NCBI GenBank assembly: GCA_918244965.1
Contig: CAKJYC010000063.1
Location: 1-32,921 of the forward strand
Source: Clostridiales bacterium
Lineage (GTDB): Bacteria > Bacillota > Clostridia > Christensenellales > CAG-138
DNA length: 32,921 bases
Direction: 5' to 3'
A model generated the notes under the pieces. That model saw nothing but the letters and a program-made list of their open reading frames with translations. It made no database searches and was not told where the DNA came from. The stretch's first letter is position 1. Each line of letters opens with the position of its first letter. Positions 16,378-24,242 of this stretch are shown piece by piece. The translations under genes were made by a program, and so were the position numbers.

Positions 16378-16407
16378 GCCTCCGGAACATTCCGGAGGCT
16401 GTTTTTA
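16378..16407 (+). terminator. rho-independent terminator of the subtilase gene
   Basis: GCCTCCGGAA (16378-16387) pairs perfectly with TTCCGGAGGC (16390-16399) and is followed by TGTTTTTA. It lies about 25 bases after the stop. Confidence 0.9.
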
Positions 16408-16448
16408 TGCCCAAAATCCGGGAACTTTACGCCTTGTTCGCAGTTTTA

Positions 16449-16479
16449 TGACATTTTGGACGAATCTGCATGCTATCAT
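16449..16479 (+). promoter_or_regulatory. promoter element of the VanZ gene, second copy
   Basis: An extended -10, TGCTATCAT (-10 at 16474-16479), is preceded by TTTTGGACGAATC. The 31-base element matches 3858-3888 at 27 positions. ATGACA (16448-16453) resembles a -35 but is 20 bases from the -10. Confidence 0.55.
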
Positions 16480-16505
16480 TTGTGTATCAACAAACGAGGT
16501 ATGCG

Positions 16506-17180
16506 ATGTCCTATTTACACGACGCCATTCTGTTTCTGCCGATGATCGCGGTCGCCGCCGCGGTCGTCTACCTGCCGCCCGCGCTCCTTCTGCACAGGCG
16601 GAAAAAGCCGTACCCGTTCATCCGGCACCTGTGCAGCTATCTGCTGATCGGCTATTTCTTCGCGCTGATCTATGTGACGTTCTTCTGGGCGGTCACGCGA
16701 AACGATCTGCCCGTCTCCGAGCGGCTGCACCCCTTCCCCGGCGATTCGTTCCTCTACGCCATGCAGTACGACGGCGGGCTGTGGTCGAGTCAGATCATGT
16801 GGAACGTCTGCCTGTTCATGCCGCTCGGCGGGCTGCTGCCGTGCGTCTTTGCGCCGCTTCGCAAAGGCGCGTGGAAGACCGTGCTGCTCTGCCTTGCCCT
16901 GTCGTTCTGCATCGAATTCGTACAGTTTTTTATCGGCCGCGTCGCGGACATGGACGACGTACTCTCAAACACCCTCGGCGGCGTGTTCGGCCGCGCGCTG
17001 TACACCGTCGCCGCGTGGGCGTTCAAAAAGGTCAAGGTCTTTTCTCCGGTCCTGACCGATCACGCAAAGACACCGGGCCATATCGCCGCGATCCTTGCAA
17101 TGGTCCTGATCCTGCTCGTGCCGACCGTCCTCGACCTTGTCAACGCCGCCCTGCCGAACGGCCTCATCCCGATCGCGTAG
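16506..17180 (+). CDS. VanZ family membrane protein
   Basis: A 224-residue polytopic membrane protein. VanZ signatures are NVCLFMPLGGLLPCVF at about 105-120, ALSFCIEFVQFFIGR at about 137-151 and the following DMDDVLSNTLGGVFG. At least five hydrophobic helices are visible, including the last one ending near VLDLVNAAL. The family is named for a teicoplanin-resistance protein, but most chromosomal members are not linked to resistance and their biochemical role is unclear. An earlier in-frame ATG at 16470 lies inside the promoter, so the start is placed at 16506, five to six bases after GAGG. No van regulators or ligases are near. It is followed 89 bases later by the second lipoprotein paralog. 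Confidence 0.9.
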   Translation: MSYLHDAILFLPMIAVAAAVVYLPPALLLHRRKKPYPFIRHLCSYLLIGYFFALIYVTFFWAVTRNDLPVSERLHPFPGDSFLYAMQYDGGLWSSQIMWNVCLFMPLGGLLPCVFAPLRKGAWKTVLLCLALSFCIEFVQFFIGRVADMDDVLSNTLGGVFGRALYTVAAWAFKKVKVFSPVLTDHAKTPGHIAAILAMVLILLVPTVLDLVNAALPNGLIPIA

Positions 17181-17269
17181 CCTCCGGAACGGCATCGTTG
17201 ATGTTCGACTGTCACAAATCGCCCTCTCGGAGCGTCTTATCATACAGAACCGATGAAGGAGGTTTTTCT

Positions 17270-18646
17270 ATGAAACGGATCATCATTGTTTGCCTGATCT
17301 TCGCCATGCTCATCGCCTGTCAGCCGACGCCGGAGCGGGATGTCGTGGTCAATCGCCGTGAGGAGGATCTTGACGCGCTGATCGCCGTGACGCCCGCGCC
17401 GAACGCCGTTTCCGTGCGTGACGCCGTCGCCGCACTGCCGGGCGGGCAGGCCGCTGTTGACGGGTACATTGTCGGGCATGTGTATGAGGCGGATCCCTCG
17501 GACGGCGCGATTCTTCTGTTCGACGCCGACGTGATCGTGCCGGACACGGACGCTCTGCCCGTGTACGCCGTCAAAAAGGGCAGTTGGAGCGCAGCGGACC
17601 GGATCGCGATCCTGAAGGCCGTCGCGAACGGCGCGCCGATCTATGCGCCGGGCGTGTATCTGCACGCGTCAAAGGCGTACTTTGAAGCGGTGCTTGACGA
17701 AATGAAGGACAGTACGCGCGTGGCGGCCGTCGATCGGATCTATGCCGAGGACCCCGACAGCGAGCTGACATGGACGGCGCAGGTACAGGAGTACTACCGG
17801 CTTGCGCCGGAGACGATCGAGTTGATTCCGTTCGACGAAGCGGCCGCAGGGAGCGGCGATTACACCGCCGCCTTTTACCGGCCGGACACGCCGGACGTTT
17901 ATGTGGATTTCTATGCCGACGAGACGCGCGTACAGCTTTCCGTGTTCGATCGGCATATCTATGACGAAAACCATGTCCGGCAGGGCGAATGGCCTGGCGC
18001 CGAGCCCGGCCGCGAACTCAACAATCCCTCTTTGACGCAGGCGGAGGCCGAACAGGCGGCGCAGACGTTTTTGGAGCGGATCGGCTTTACCAACGCCGCG
18101 CTTACCGACGTGAAGAAGGCACAGCGCAGCCACGCATTTACGCTTGCGAACGAGTCGGAGGGCTGGCTGCTTACATATCGCAAGGGGATCGGCGGCATCC
18201 CGATGCTCGCGCCGGCGCATCCGGAAGCCGTGCGGCAGGACGATTACACCGCGCCGTGGCCGCAGGAGCGCGTCGAACTGTACGTCGACAGCGAAGGCGT
18301 CTGGTCGCTCAACTGGCGAAACCCGGTGCAGATCGCGAAAGCGCTGACCGAATCGGCCGCGCTGATGGACCTTGACACGATCCTGCGCCTTGTCAGGGCA
18401 CGGCTTTCCGCAGAGAACGCGGATGCGAAGGAGCGGCTGATCGACGGCGTTCGCGTTACGCGCATGCAGCTCGGCTGCTGCGTCGTGCCGAAGAAGGACG
18501 CGCCCGACGAAGGATATGCGCTGCCGGTGTGGATCACGGATTATGAGGTCCGCTTCACCGACGGCCGGACCGTCCCCTATTCCTTTACGCTGAATGCCCT
18601 AAACGGCGCAAATCTGCATCTGACCGCAGACGCCGTATCGCAGTAA
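17270..18646 (+). CDS. secreted lipoprotein, paralog 2 of the ACQPTPE family
   Basis: A 458-residue lipoprotein whose first 22 residues are nearly the same as those of the paralogs at 4242 and 18667: signal peptide, lipobox LIAC with C17, then QPTPE. It has the conserved LFDADVIVPD motif (83-92), followed by PVYAVKKG. The middle is acidic and aromatic-rich with no catalytic motif; SEGWLLTYRKGIGGIP and VDSEGVWSLNWRNPVQI recall the strands of a mixed alpha/beta fold. Its C-terminus (SFTLNALNGANLHL) matches the INAxDG ending of the other copies only loosely. GGAGG lies seven bases before the ATG. The spacer after the VanZ gene contains TATCAT at 17238-17243, a possible weak -10. It forms an operon with paralog 3 (20-base gap). 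Confidence 0.85.
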   Translation: MKRIIIVCLIFAMLIACQPTPERDVVVNRREEDLDALIAVTPAPNAVSVRDAVAALPGGQAAVDGYIVGHVYEADPSDGAILLFDADVIVPDTDALPVYAVKKGSWSAADRIAILKAVANGAPIYAPGVYLHASKAYFEAVLDEMKDSTRVAAVDRIYAEDPDSELTWTAQVQEYYRLAPETIELIPFDEAAAGSGDYTAAFYRPDTPDVYVDFYADETRVQLSVFDRHIYDENHVRQGEWPGAEPGRELNNPSLTQAEAEQAAQTFLERIGFTNAALTDVKKAQRSHAFTLANESEGWLLTYRKGIGGIPMLAPAHPEAVRQDDYTAPWPQERVELYVDSEGVWSLNWRNPVQIAKALTESAALMDLDTILRLVRARLSAENADAKERLIDGVRVTRMQLGCCVVPKKDAPDEGYALPVWITDYEVRFTDGRTVPYSFTLNALNGANLHLTADAVSQ

Positions 18647-18666
18647 CAACCCAAACGGAGGCTGAA

Positions 18667-20208
18667 ATGAAACGAATTGTTCTTGTTTGCCTGACCCTTG
18701 CCCTGCTCATTGCCTGTCAGCCGACGCCGGAGCACGACGTTGTGATCAACAAGGCGGAGATCGACGCGGAAGAGGTCTATCTGCAGACGGCAGCGCCGAT
18801 CGTGCCGAACAGTGAGCCGCAAAACAGCGGTGAGCCGAGCGGCGAAGCGTCGGCCTTTGCGCCGCGCATCACGCTTTCCGATCGCATCAGCGCGCCGGAG
18901 CACTGGACGGAAGAGCCGTTTTCGGCCAATATCCCGTTCGGTTCGACGCTGACCGTACACATTGATGCGGACGTGCATGTGCCGGATGTGGAGCGTGTCG
19001 GCGTCTATACGGTCAACTTCGACGTTCCGTTTTCGGAGACGCAGCAGAAAGGGCTGATCCTGAAATACCTCGGCGAACAGGCACAGCCGTTTTGCGTGAA
19101 CGAAAGCGGCAAGCCGCCGCGCAAGTGGCAGATCGAGGAAGACATGAAGACCCTCAAGTACGAGCTGGAGCAGTATCAGCAGGCGGACGATCCCGAAATG
19201 CGGGAGGTCATGACGCGGCAGACCGAGGAGCAGCTTGAACAGGATATGGCGCGCTACCGGGACGCGCCGGACGATTGGGCGCATCTTGCATGGGACGGAA
19301 AATGCCTTTCGGGGCGCGGAAGTGAAGCGGGCTGGATCTCGCTGTACGCCGCGACCGATCAGCCTGCGCATTACCGCAAGCTGACCTTCAGCGCTTACAA
19401 ATTGGAATACCTCGATGAAACGATCCCGCTTGCGGAGGATTTCTCATTCTCGTCCTCCGCAGCACAGCAGCGCAGCGCAATCGCCGCGTCCCCGCAGACC
19501 GACGGAGAACGCGCCGCAGCGGCGCTTGCCGAGGATGCGCTGAACGCGCTCGGCGTCGGCACGTTTACGGTCAAAAACGTGTCACAGGGGCTGGACGGCT
19601 TTATCCTCGGCCGCGATAAGGCGGAAAACGGCTACTTTGTCCATCTTTGGATGACGAAGGACGGCGTCCCGATCTATAACTTTCAGGCGTGGAGCGGCGA
19701 CGATCCGGCGCGGGAGCGTGCGGAAAAGGCGGGCTATCTCGAAGCCCGCGATTACAGCGTATACATGCCGGAGCAGGTGACGGCGACCGTCGGCGTGCGC
19801 GACGGCAGGCTCGCAAGCATTTCCGTTCAGGGGCTGCACCACGAAACCGGGTGCGTCAACGACAACGTACAGCTTCTGCCGTTTTCGGAGATCGCAAGGA
19901 TCTTCCGCGAGCAGATCGTCTATCACTATTTTGTCGGCAGCGACGACGCAAAGGATGAAAGCGGCTGGAACGAGCAGCTGTATGTGACCGATGCGTACCT
20001 GTCCATGATGCGTGTGCGCAAAAAGGATTCCGCCGACGAATTCTATCTGCTGCCGGTATGGGATTTCAGCTTTTATCGCGAAAGCAAATGGACATATTAT
20101 CCCGATGAAGCGACGCGCGCACGGCTGCGGGACTTTTCGCGCAGCTATTCGACGCTGACGATCAACGCCGTCGACGGCAGCATCATCGACCGGAACGTGG
20201 GATATTGA
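18667..20208 (+). CDS. secreted lipoprotein, paralog 3 of the ACQPTPE family
   Basis: A 513-residue lipoprotein with signal peptide and lipobox LIAC (C17), then QPTPEHDVVINKAE. A low-complexity linker (about 41-65) leads to the body with HIDADVHVPD (98-107), the motif shared with both paralogs. Residues around 135-190 are charged and helical (QIEEDMKTLKYELEQYQQ) and could form a coiled coil. The C-terminus, STLTINAVDGSIIDRNVGY, matches the end of paralog 1 closely. GGAGG lies six bases before the ATG, 20 bases after the stop of paralog 2. The gene set looks like successive duplications that then diverged. Function unknown. Confidence 0.85.
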   Translation: MKRIVLVCLTLALLIACQPTPEHDVVINKAEIDAEEVYLQTAAPIVPNSEPQNSGEPSGEASAFAPRITLSDRISAPEHWTEEPFSANIPFGSTLTVHIDADVHVPDVERVGVYTVNFDVPFSETQQKGLILKYLGEQAQPFCVNESGKPPRKWQIEEDMKTLKYELEQYQQADDPEMREVMTRQTEEQLEQDMARYRDAPDDWAHLAWDGKCLSGRGSEAGWISLYAATDQPAHYRKLTFSAYKLEYLDETIPLAEDFSFSSSAAQQRSAIAASPQTDGERAAAALAEDALNALGVGTFTVKNVSQGLDGFILGRDKAENGYFVHLWMTKDGVPIYNFQAWSGDDPARERAEKAGYLEARDYSVYMPEQVTATVGVRDGRLASISVQGLHHETGCVNDNVQLLPFSEIARIFREQIVYHYFVGSDDAKDESGWNEQLYVTDAYLSMMRVRKKDSADEFYLLPVWDFSFYRESKWTYYPDEATRARLRDFSRSYSTLTINAVDGSIIDRNVGY

Positions 20209-20220
20209 GCGGCGGGCCGC

Positions 20221-20372
20221 AAGGTGCATTCTCCGCCGGAGAATCATGGGCGTACAACACCTCATCCGTCACGCCTTCGTCGTGACACCTTCTCCTCAGG
20301 GAGAAGGCTTTTTCGGGGCCGATGCGGTGTCCGCGTGCCGCAGGCATATCGCGTCCCGAAGATATTGAACGC
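20221..20372. repeat. dispersed hairpin repeat block C
   Basis: 20221-20270 repeats the module of block A: AAGGTG, an ATTCTCC/GGAGAAT hairpin, then CAACACCTCATC. Next come a GTCACG-loop-CGTGAC hairpin, ACCTTCTCC and GGAGAAGG (to about 20307). The end (about 20340-20367) has a GTGCCGCAGGCAT hairpin and ATATCG-type linker. No gene is seen in the interval. Confidence 0.65.
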
Positions 20373-20408
20373 AAAAGCCGCCCGCAAGCGAATTGCGGGC
20401 GGCGTTTT
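20373..20408. terminator. bidirectional terminator between lipoprotein 3 and flavodiiron genes
   Basis: A perfect 11-base stem (20377-20387 with 20393-20403) has AAAA before and TTTT after, so it can terminate both converging transcripts. Confidence 0.85.
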
Positions 20409-20420
20409 GTTTACGCTTGT

Positions 20421-22220
20421 TCAGTTGATCGGCTCGAAGTCGGCGGCGCCGTGCTTGCACAGCGGGCAGATGAAGTCCTCCGGCAGCTCGTCGCCTTCGT
20501 AGACGTAGCCGCAGACCTTGCAGACCCAGCCCTTCTTGCCCTCGGTGGCGGGCTTGGGCTTGACGTTCTTCTGATAGTAGGTGTAGGTCATCGTCTCGAC
20601 GCGGTTGATGACGCGCGCCTCGGTGACCGAGCAGATGAACATGCCGTGCGTATCGAGATCGATGTACTGCTCGACCTTCAGCGACATGAACGAATTGATG
20701 TAGTGCGGCAGGAACACAAGCCCGTTGTCCGAGCGCAGCGGCGAGCAGTTTGCGAACTTGTCGACGTTGCGTCCGCTCCGGAAGCCGAAGTTCTCAAACA
20801 CGGAGAACGGCGCTTCGATGCTGAGGCAGTTGACGTTCATCATGCCGGTCGATTTCACAACGTGGTGCGTGTAGTTCTGTTTGTTGATGCACACCGCGAT
20901 GCGGTTCGGCTGGTTCGTGACCTGCGAGACCGTGTTGACGATGCAGCCGTTGTCCTTCTTGCCGTCGTTGCTCGTCACGACATACAGGCCGTAGCCGATG
21001 TTGAACAGCGCGGTCAGATCGTTCTTGTTCGCGGTCTCGTTGTTGCGCGCTTCGTATTCCTCGCACAGCTCCTCGGCCATGGCTTCGATCTGCTGCTTGT
21101 TCTCGTCGTTCATCGCGCTCATGATGCGCACCTGCGCCTTGGTGAACTTCAGATCCTTGCAGGGTTCCAGGATCCCCTTCATGACCTTCGCCGCCATCGG
21201 CGCCCAGCTGCCGTTTTCGATGACGCCGATCGTGCGCTTCTTGTAGCCGCGCTCGACCAGATGCTCGAGGAACGTCCGCATGAACGGGAACACGTCGGCG
21301 TTGTAGGTCGTGGACGCAATAACGAGCTTGCCGTAACGGAACGCGTCCTCCACGGCCTCCGCCATGTCGTCGCGCGCAAGGTCGGTCACCGTCACCTTCG
21401 GGCAGCCCTTCGCCTTCAGCTTGTCCGCAAGGAGCTCCACGGCCTTCTTCGTGTTGCCGTAGACCGAGGTATAGGCGATCACGACTCCCTCGGATTCGAC
21501 GCCGTAGCTCGACCAGGTCTGATAAAGGTTCAGATAGTAGCCGAGATTCTCCTTAAGCACCGGACCGTGCAGCGGGCAGATCGTCGCAATATCAAGGTTT
21601 GCCGCTTTCTTCAGGACCGCCTGCACCTGCGCGCCGTACTTGCCGACGATGCCGAAATAGTACCGCCGCGCCTCGCACGCCCAGTCCTCCTCAACGTCCA
21701 GTGCGCCGAACTTGCCGAAGCCGTCCGCGGAGAACAGGATCCTGTCCTTCTTGTCGTAGGTCATCAGGACCTCCGGCCAATGCACCATCGGCGCGGTCAC
21801 AAACGTCAGCACATGCGCGCCGAGCGGGAGCGTGTCGCCCTCGCCGACCACGAGACGGCGATCCTCGAACTCCGTGCCGAAGAAGTTCTTCATCATCGCA
21901 AAGGCCTTTGCGGACGCCACGATCGTCGCATTCGGGTACTGGCTTGCAAACGTCATGATGTTCGCCGAGTGATCCGGCTCCATATGCTGCACGATCAGAT
22001 AATCGGGCTTGCGTCCGCCGAGCGCGTTTTCGAGATTGTCGAGCCATTCATGCTTGAAGCGGGCGTCGACCGTGTCGAACACGGCGATCTTGTAATCCTT
22101 GACGACGTAGGAATTGTAGGCCATGCCGTTCGGAACGGCATACTGTCCCTCGAACAGATCGACCGCATGGTCGTTGACGCCGATATACAGCACATCCTCG
22201 GTCACATGATTCAGGTTCAT
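20421..22220 (-). CDS. flavodiiron protein fused to flavin reductase and rubredoxin domains
   Basis: A 599-residue redox protein with four modules. Residues 1-240 are the metallo-beta-lactamase-like diiron domain: HMEPDHS (H79, E81, D83, H84), H147, D166 in FSADGFG and H218 in CPLHGP. Residues 245-395 are a flavodoxin domain with the FMN loop TSVYGNTKKA. Residues about 410-555 are a flavin reductase-like domain (LFNIGYGLYVVTSNDGKKDN and later CLSIEAPFSVFENFGF). Residues 560-599 are rubredoxin, with WVCKVCGYVYEG and FICPLCKHG giving the CxxC pairs for iron. Flavodiiron proteins reduce O2 or NO to protect anaerobes; the fused modules would pass electrons from a reduced nicotinamide or other donor to the diiron site within one chain. 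AGGGGGA precedes the ATG. It is monocistronic. Confidence 0.95.
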   Translation of the reverse strand: MNLNHVTEDVLYIGVNDHAVDLFEGQYAVPNGMAYNSYVVKDYKIAVFDTVDARFKHEWLDNLENALGGRKPDYLIVQHMEPDHSANIMTFASQYPNATIVASAKAFAMMKNFFGTEFEDRRLVVGEGDTLPLGAHVLTFVTAPMVHWPEVLMTYDKKDRILFSADGFGKFGALDVEEDWACEARRYYFGIVGKYGAQVQAVLKKAANLDIATICPLHGPVLKENLGYYLNLYQTWSSYGVESEGVVIAYTSVYGNTKKAVELLADKLKAKGCPKVTVTDLARDDMAEAVEDAFRYGKLVIASTTYNADVFPFMRTFLEHLVERGYKKRTIGVIENGSWAPMAAKVMKGILEPCKDLKFTKAQVRIMSAMNDENKQQIEAMAEELCEEYEARNNETANKNDLTALFNIGYGLYVVTSNDGKKDNGCIVNTVSQVTNQPNRIAVCINKQNYTHHVVKSTGMMNVNCLSIEAPFSVFENFGFRSGRNVDKFANCSPLRSDNGLVFLPHYINSFMSLKVEQYIDLDTHGMFICSVTEARVINRVETMTYTYYQKNVKPKPATEGKKGWVCKVCGYVYEGDELPEDFICPLCKHGAADFEPIN

Positions 22221-22247
22221 ATCTTGTCCCCCTGTGTATTTTTTCTC

Positions 22248-22276
22248 ATCTTACCATAAATCGCCCGCGGTTTCAA
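22248..22276 (-). promoter_or_regulatory. promoter of the flavodiiron gene, -35 inside a terminator loop
   Basis: On the minus strand TTGAAA (22271-22276) is 17 bases from TAAGAT (22248-22253), with TGG before the -10. The -35 lies in the nine-base loop of the hairpin at 22258-22292, and the stem arm forms most of the spacer. Confidence 0.7.
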
Positions 22277-22292
22277 CCTCCGCGGGCGATTT
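22258..22292. terminator. perfect 13-bp hairpin ending the ECF sigma operon
   Basis: Arms 22258-22270 and 22280-22292 are fully complementary with a nine-base loop. Short T runs follow on both strands. It lies 26 bases after the stop of the 401-residue protein. Confidence 0.75.
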
Positions 22293-22317
22293 TAATATGG
22301 ATTTTGTGCGGGATGCG

Positions 22318-23523
22318 TTACATGACGTATTCCGCGGCGTTGATGATCTTGAAACCGGGGTTCAGATGCAGTCCGTCGGCGGCCATATCATCCCTGCCGC
22401 CGATCGAAGCGACGTCCTTTGCGATCGCGCCGACCGCCGCCTCCTGCTCCTCTGTGCAGAAGACCTGCGCACAGTCGGCGATGGTGAGCCGCTCCAGGAT
22501 CAGTTCGGGCGATACGTCCTTTGCGATATGCACCGTGGCGCAGTCCGTCACCAGGATCCCGTCCTCGTATTTTTCGAGCAGCGCCTTGTCCACGGTCGCG
22601 CGGACATGGTCCTCGATGATCTTGCCGACCTTCTTCTGGATAACCAGCTCGTGATAGTGCGCGTCGACGTCCTCGAACGCGTCAAGAAGTGCCTCCGGGA
22701 GCTTCACGTCGCCGTTCACATACAGGTATTCGATCTGCGGCAGGATGTCAAGCGCGTCCTCCTCCACGGTCAGATCGCCGTTGATATACGCCTTCGTTCC
22801 GAACTTTTTGAGATACCGTTTGTTCATGTGCGCGTCGAAGCCGAAGAACTGCGTGCCGTCCGGAACGATCAGGATATCCGTGTCCTCCGAGAGCATCGGC
22901 GTCACTGCCTCGGCCAGCGATTCCGCGATCAGCGCGGTCTTTGCCGCAAAGCGCACGTTCCGGCTGCGCAGCTTTTCCGTGTCGAGCGCCGGATCTGTAA
23001 AGATCAGCCGACGGAACGCCCAGTAGAGCGCGTTCTCTTTCACGCGAAGCGGGAAGGTCTTGTCGATCACGGCGTTGCGGCTCAAACGGATCGCGCCGTC
23101 CGGGTAGGTGCTGACCGAGCCGTTGACATTCAGGTTGTGCAGCTTTCCGGAGATGCTTTTCGGCATCGTGACCGCGCCGTTCACCCTGATCTGGCAGTAT
23201 TTCTGTGCCGCCTCCAGCGCGTCCCCTGCAATGTTCAGCACGCCGTTGACAAACAGGATCGCATTCTCCTCCTCTGCCGGCGCGCGGTCCGCCGTCAGCT
23301 CATACGAGCCGTTCTGGCTGATGATGCGCACATTGTCGCTTGCCGGGACTTCGATCACTTCCGCGGCGTTCATCGTCACGTTGTACCGGTTGATCAGGTC
23401 CTTTTTCTCCGGCGTCACGATCACCGTCGCCGCGTTGACCGCGATCTGTTCATAGCTTTTCAGCGTTTCCTCCGACACGCTCCGCATGTCGCATACCGCA
23501 CAGTTTACCATCATCTTTTTCAT
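22318..23523 (-). CDS. 401-residue protein with beta-strand repeats, unknown function
   Basis: I do not recognise this protein. It begins MKKMMVNCAVCDMR, with a CxxC near the N-terminus, and has no signal peptide or membrane helix. Its main feature is recurring short beta-strand units with an Asn-Gly or Asn-Ala turn: IAVNAATVIVTPE, YNVTMNAAEVIEV, ILFVNGVLNIAGD, IRVNGAVTMP, LNVNGSVSTYP, YINGDLTVEEDALDILP and LYVNGDVKLPEAL. The spacing suggests a solenoid or bactofilin-like beta-helix. A helical insert (about 165-215) interrupts it, and the C-terminal part has related ILVTDCATVHIAKD and LTIADCAQVFCTEE units. GGAGG lies seven bases before the ATG, 18 bases after the stop of the 53-residue ORF. 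It is the last gene of the ECF sigma operon and could be its output or regulator. Confidence 0.8.
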   Translation of the reverse strand: MKKMMVNCAVCDMRSVSEETLKSYEQIAVNAATVIVTPEKKDLINRYNVTMNAAEVIEVPASDNVRIISQNGSYELTADRAPAEEENAILFVNGVLNIAGDALEAAQKYCQIRVNGAVTMPKSISGKLHNLNVNGSVSTYPDGAIRLSRNAVIDKTFPLRVKENALYWAFRRLIFTDPALDTEKLRSRNVRFAAKTALIAESLAEAVTPMLSEDTDILIVPDGTQFFGFDAHMNKRYLKKFGTKAYINGDLTVEEDALDILPQIEYLYVNGDVKLPEALLDAFEDVDAHYHELVIQKKVGKIIEDHVRATVDKALLEKYEDGILVTDCATVHIAKDVSPELILERLTIADCAQVFCTEEQEAAVGAIAKDVASIGGRDDMAADGLHLNPGFKIINAAEYVM

Positions 23524-23541
23524 GGTTTTTTCCTCCGTTCG

Positions 23542-23703
23542 TTAAAGCTTTATAATCATGTCCGCAACGTATGTTTCCGAAGGCCGCATCAGCCCGTCCG
23601 CGGTAATTGTGAAGATTGTTCTGTGATGTTCTCGGATCTGCTGTTCAAGGTCCTCCGTCTCCCGATATTCGGAAGAAATGTTCTTTCGCTTTCCGGTCAT
23701 CAT
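23542..23703 (-). CDS. 53-residue protein coupled to ECF sigma factor
   Basis: A short frame whose ATG overlaps the sigma factor stop (ATGA, 23700-23703) and which ends in TAA 18 bases before the 401-residue gene. AAAGGAG lies eight bases upstream. The peptide starts MMTGKRKNISSEYRETEDL, has an acidic-helical part (EDLEQQIREHH) and then a strand-like stretch (RTIFTITADG) ending in a hydrophobic MIIKL. It is too short for a classic membrane anti-sigma factor and has no transmembrane segment. The tight coupling on both sides makes it a genuine operon member with fair likelihood; role unknown. Confidence 0.65.
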   Translation of the reverse strand: MMTGKRKNISSEYRETEDLEQQIREHHRTIFTITADGLMRPSETYVADMIIKL

Positions 23704-24161
23704 GTGTATAACTCCTTTCTGAGCAGCTGTCTTGCCCGCGACAGCTTGGTCCGGACGGTCGCCGGCGGCATGTGGAACAGTTCGCCGAGCTCCGCTGCGC
23801 TGTAGCCCTCCAGATAGCGCATTCGAAACAGCGTCTGCATGTCGGGCGGCAGCCTGCCGAGCAGCAGATACGCCTCCGTCTGCGCGTACCCAGATTCCTC
23901 CGCGCCTTCGCCCTCATAGAGCAGCTGCCGGCGCTTGAGAAACCGCGCGTTCCGTCTGGCCTCATCCAGAAACAGATTCTTTGCGGTGCGGTAGAGCCAT
24001 GCGCGCTGTTCGTTTGCGGAGAGCGCAGAAAGCCGGTCCGCATGCTCCAATGCCCGCAGGAATGTTTCCTGCGCAAGGTCCGTTCCCTTCTCCCCGTCGC
24101 GGCACAGCATGGAACAGAACCGGGCAAGCTCCGCGAAATGCTGCGCATACAATTCGTTCAT
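23700..24161 (-). CDS. ECF-family RNA polymerase sigma factor
   Basis: A 153-residue sigma-70 family protein of the extracytoplasmic-function type. Region 2 covers about 1-75, with FAELARFCSMLCRDGEKGTD, LAQETFLRALEHAD and WLYRTAKNLFLDEARR. Region 4 covers about 95-150, with LPPDMQTLFRMRYLEGYSAA, ELGELFHMPPATVRTKLSRA and RQLLRKEL. The start is set at 24161, where AAAGGAGG lies upstream; longer in-frame starts exist but run into the likely promoter. No recognisable anti-sigma factor with a zinc or membrane domain follows; instead two unknown genes do. A possible ECF-type promoter (24195-24223) suggests autoregulation. Confidence 0.92.
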   Translation of the reverse strand: MNELYAQHFAELARFCSMLCRDGEKGTDLAQETFLRALEHADRLSALSANEQRAWLYRTAKNLFLDEARRNARFLKRRQLLYEGEGAEESGYAQTEAYLLLGRLPPDMQTLFRMRYLEGYSAAELGELFHMPPATVRTKLSRARQLLRKELYT

Positions 24162-24194
24162 TTCCTGCCCTCCTTTCTCATGCCGTTCACCTAT

Positions 24195-24223
24195 AGAACG
24201 AACGGGACGGCCGAAGTGTTTCA
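24195..24223 (-). promoter_or_regulatory. candidate ECF-type promoter of the sigma operon
   Basis: On the minus strand TGAAAC (24218-24223) is 17 bases from CGTTCT (24195-24200), the layout of Bacillus ECF sigma promoters (TGAAAC then CGT-containing -10). The ATG is about 35 bases downstream. Confidence 0.5.
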
Positions 24224-24242
24224 ATTCTTTCGCTTTTTTTTG

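Noticed and set aside
16506..17180. Glycopeptide resistance locus
   Set aside because: Only a VanZ-family protein is present; there is no VanR/S, VanH, VanA-type ligase or VanX nearby.
20322..22259. 645-codon plus-strand frame opposite the flavodiiron gene
   Set aside because: The minus strand has all diiron, flavodoxin and rubredoxin residues; the plus-strand product is low-complexity and motif-free.
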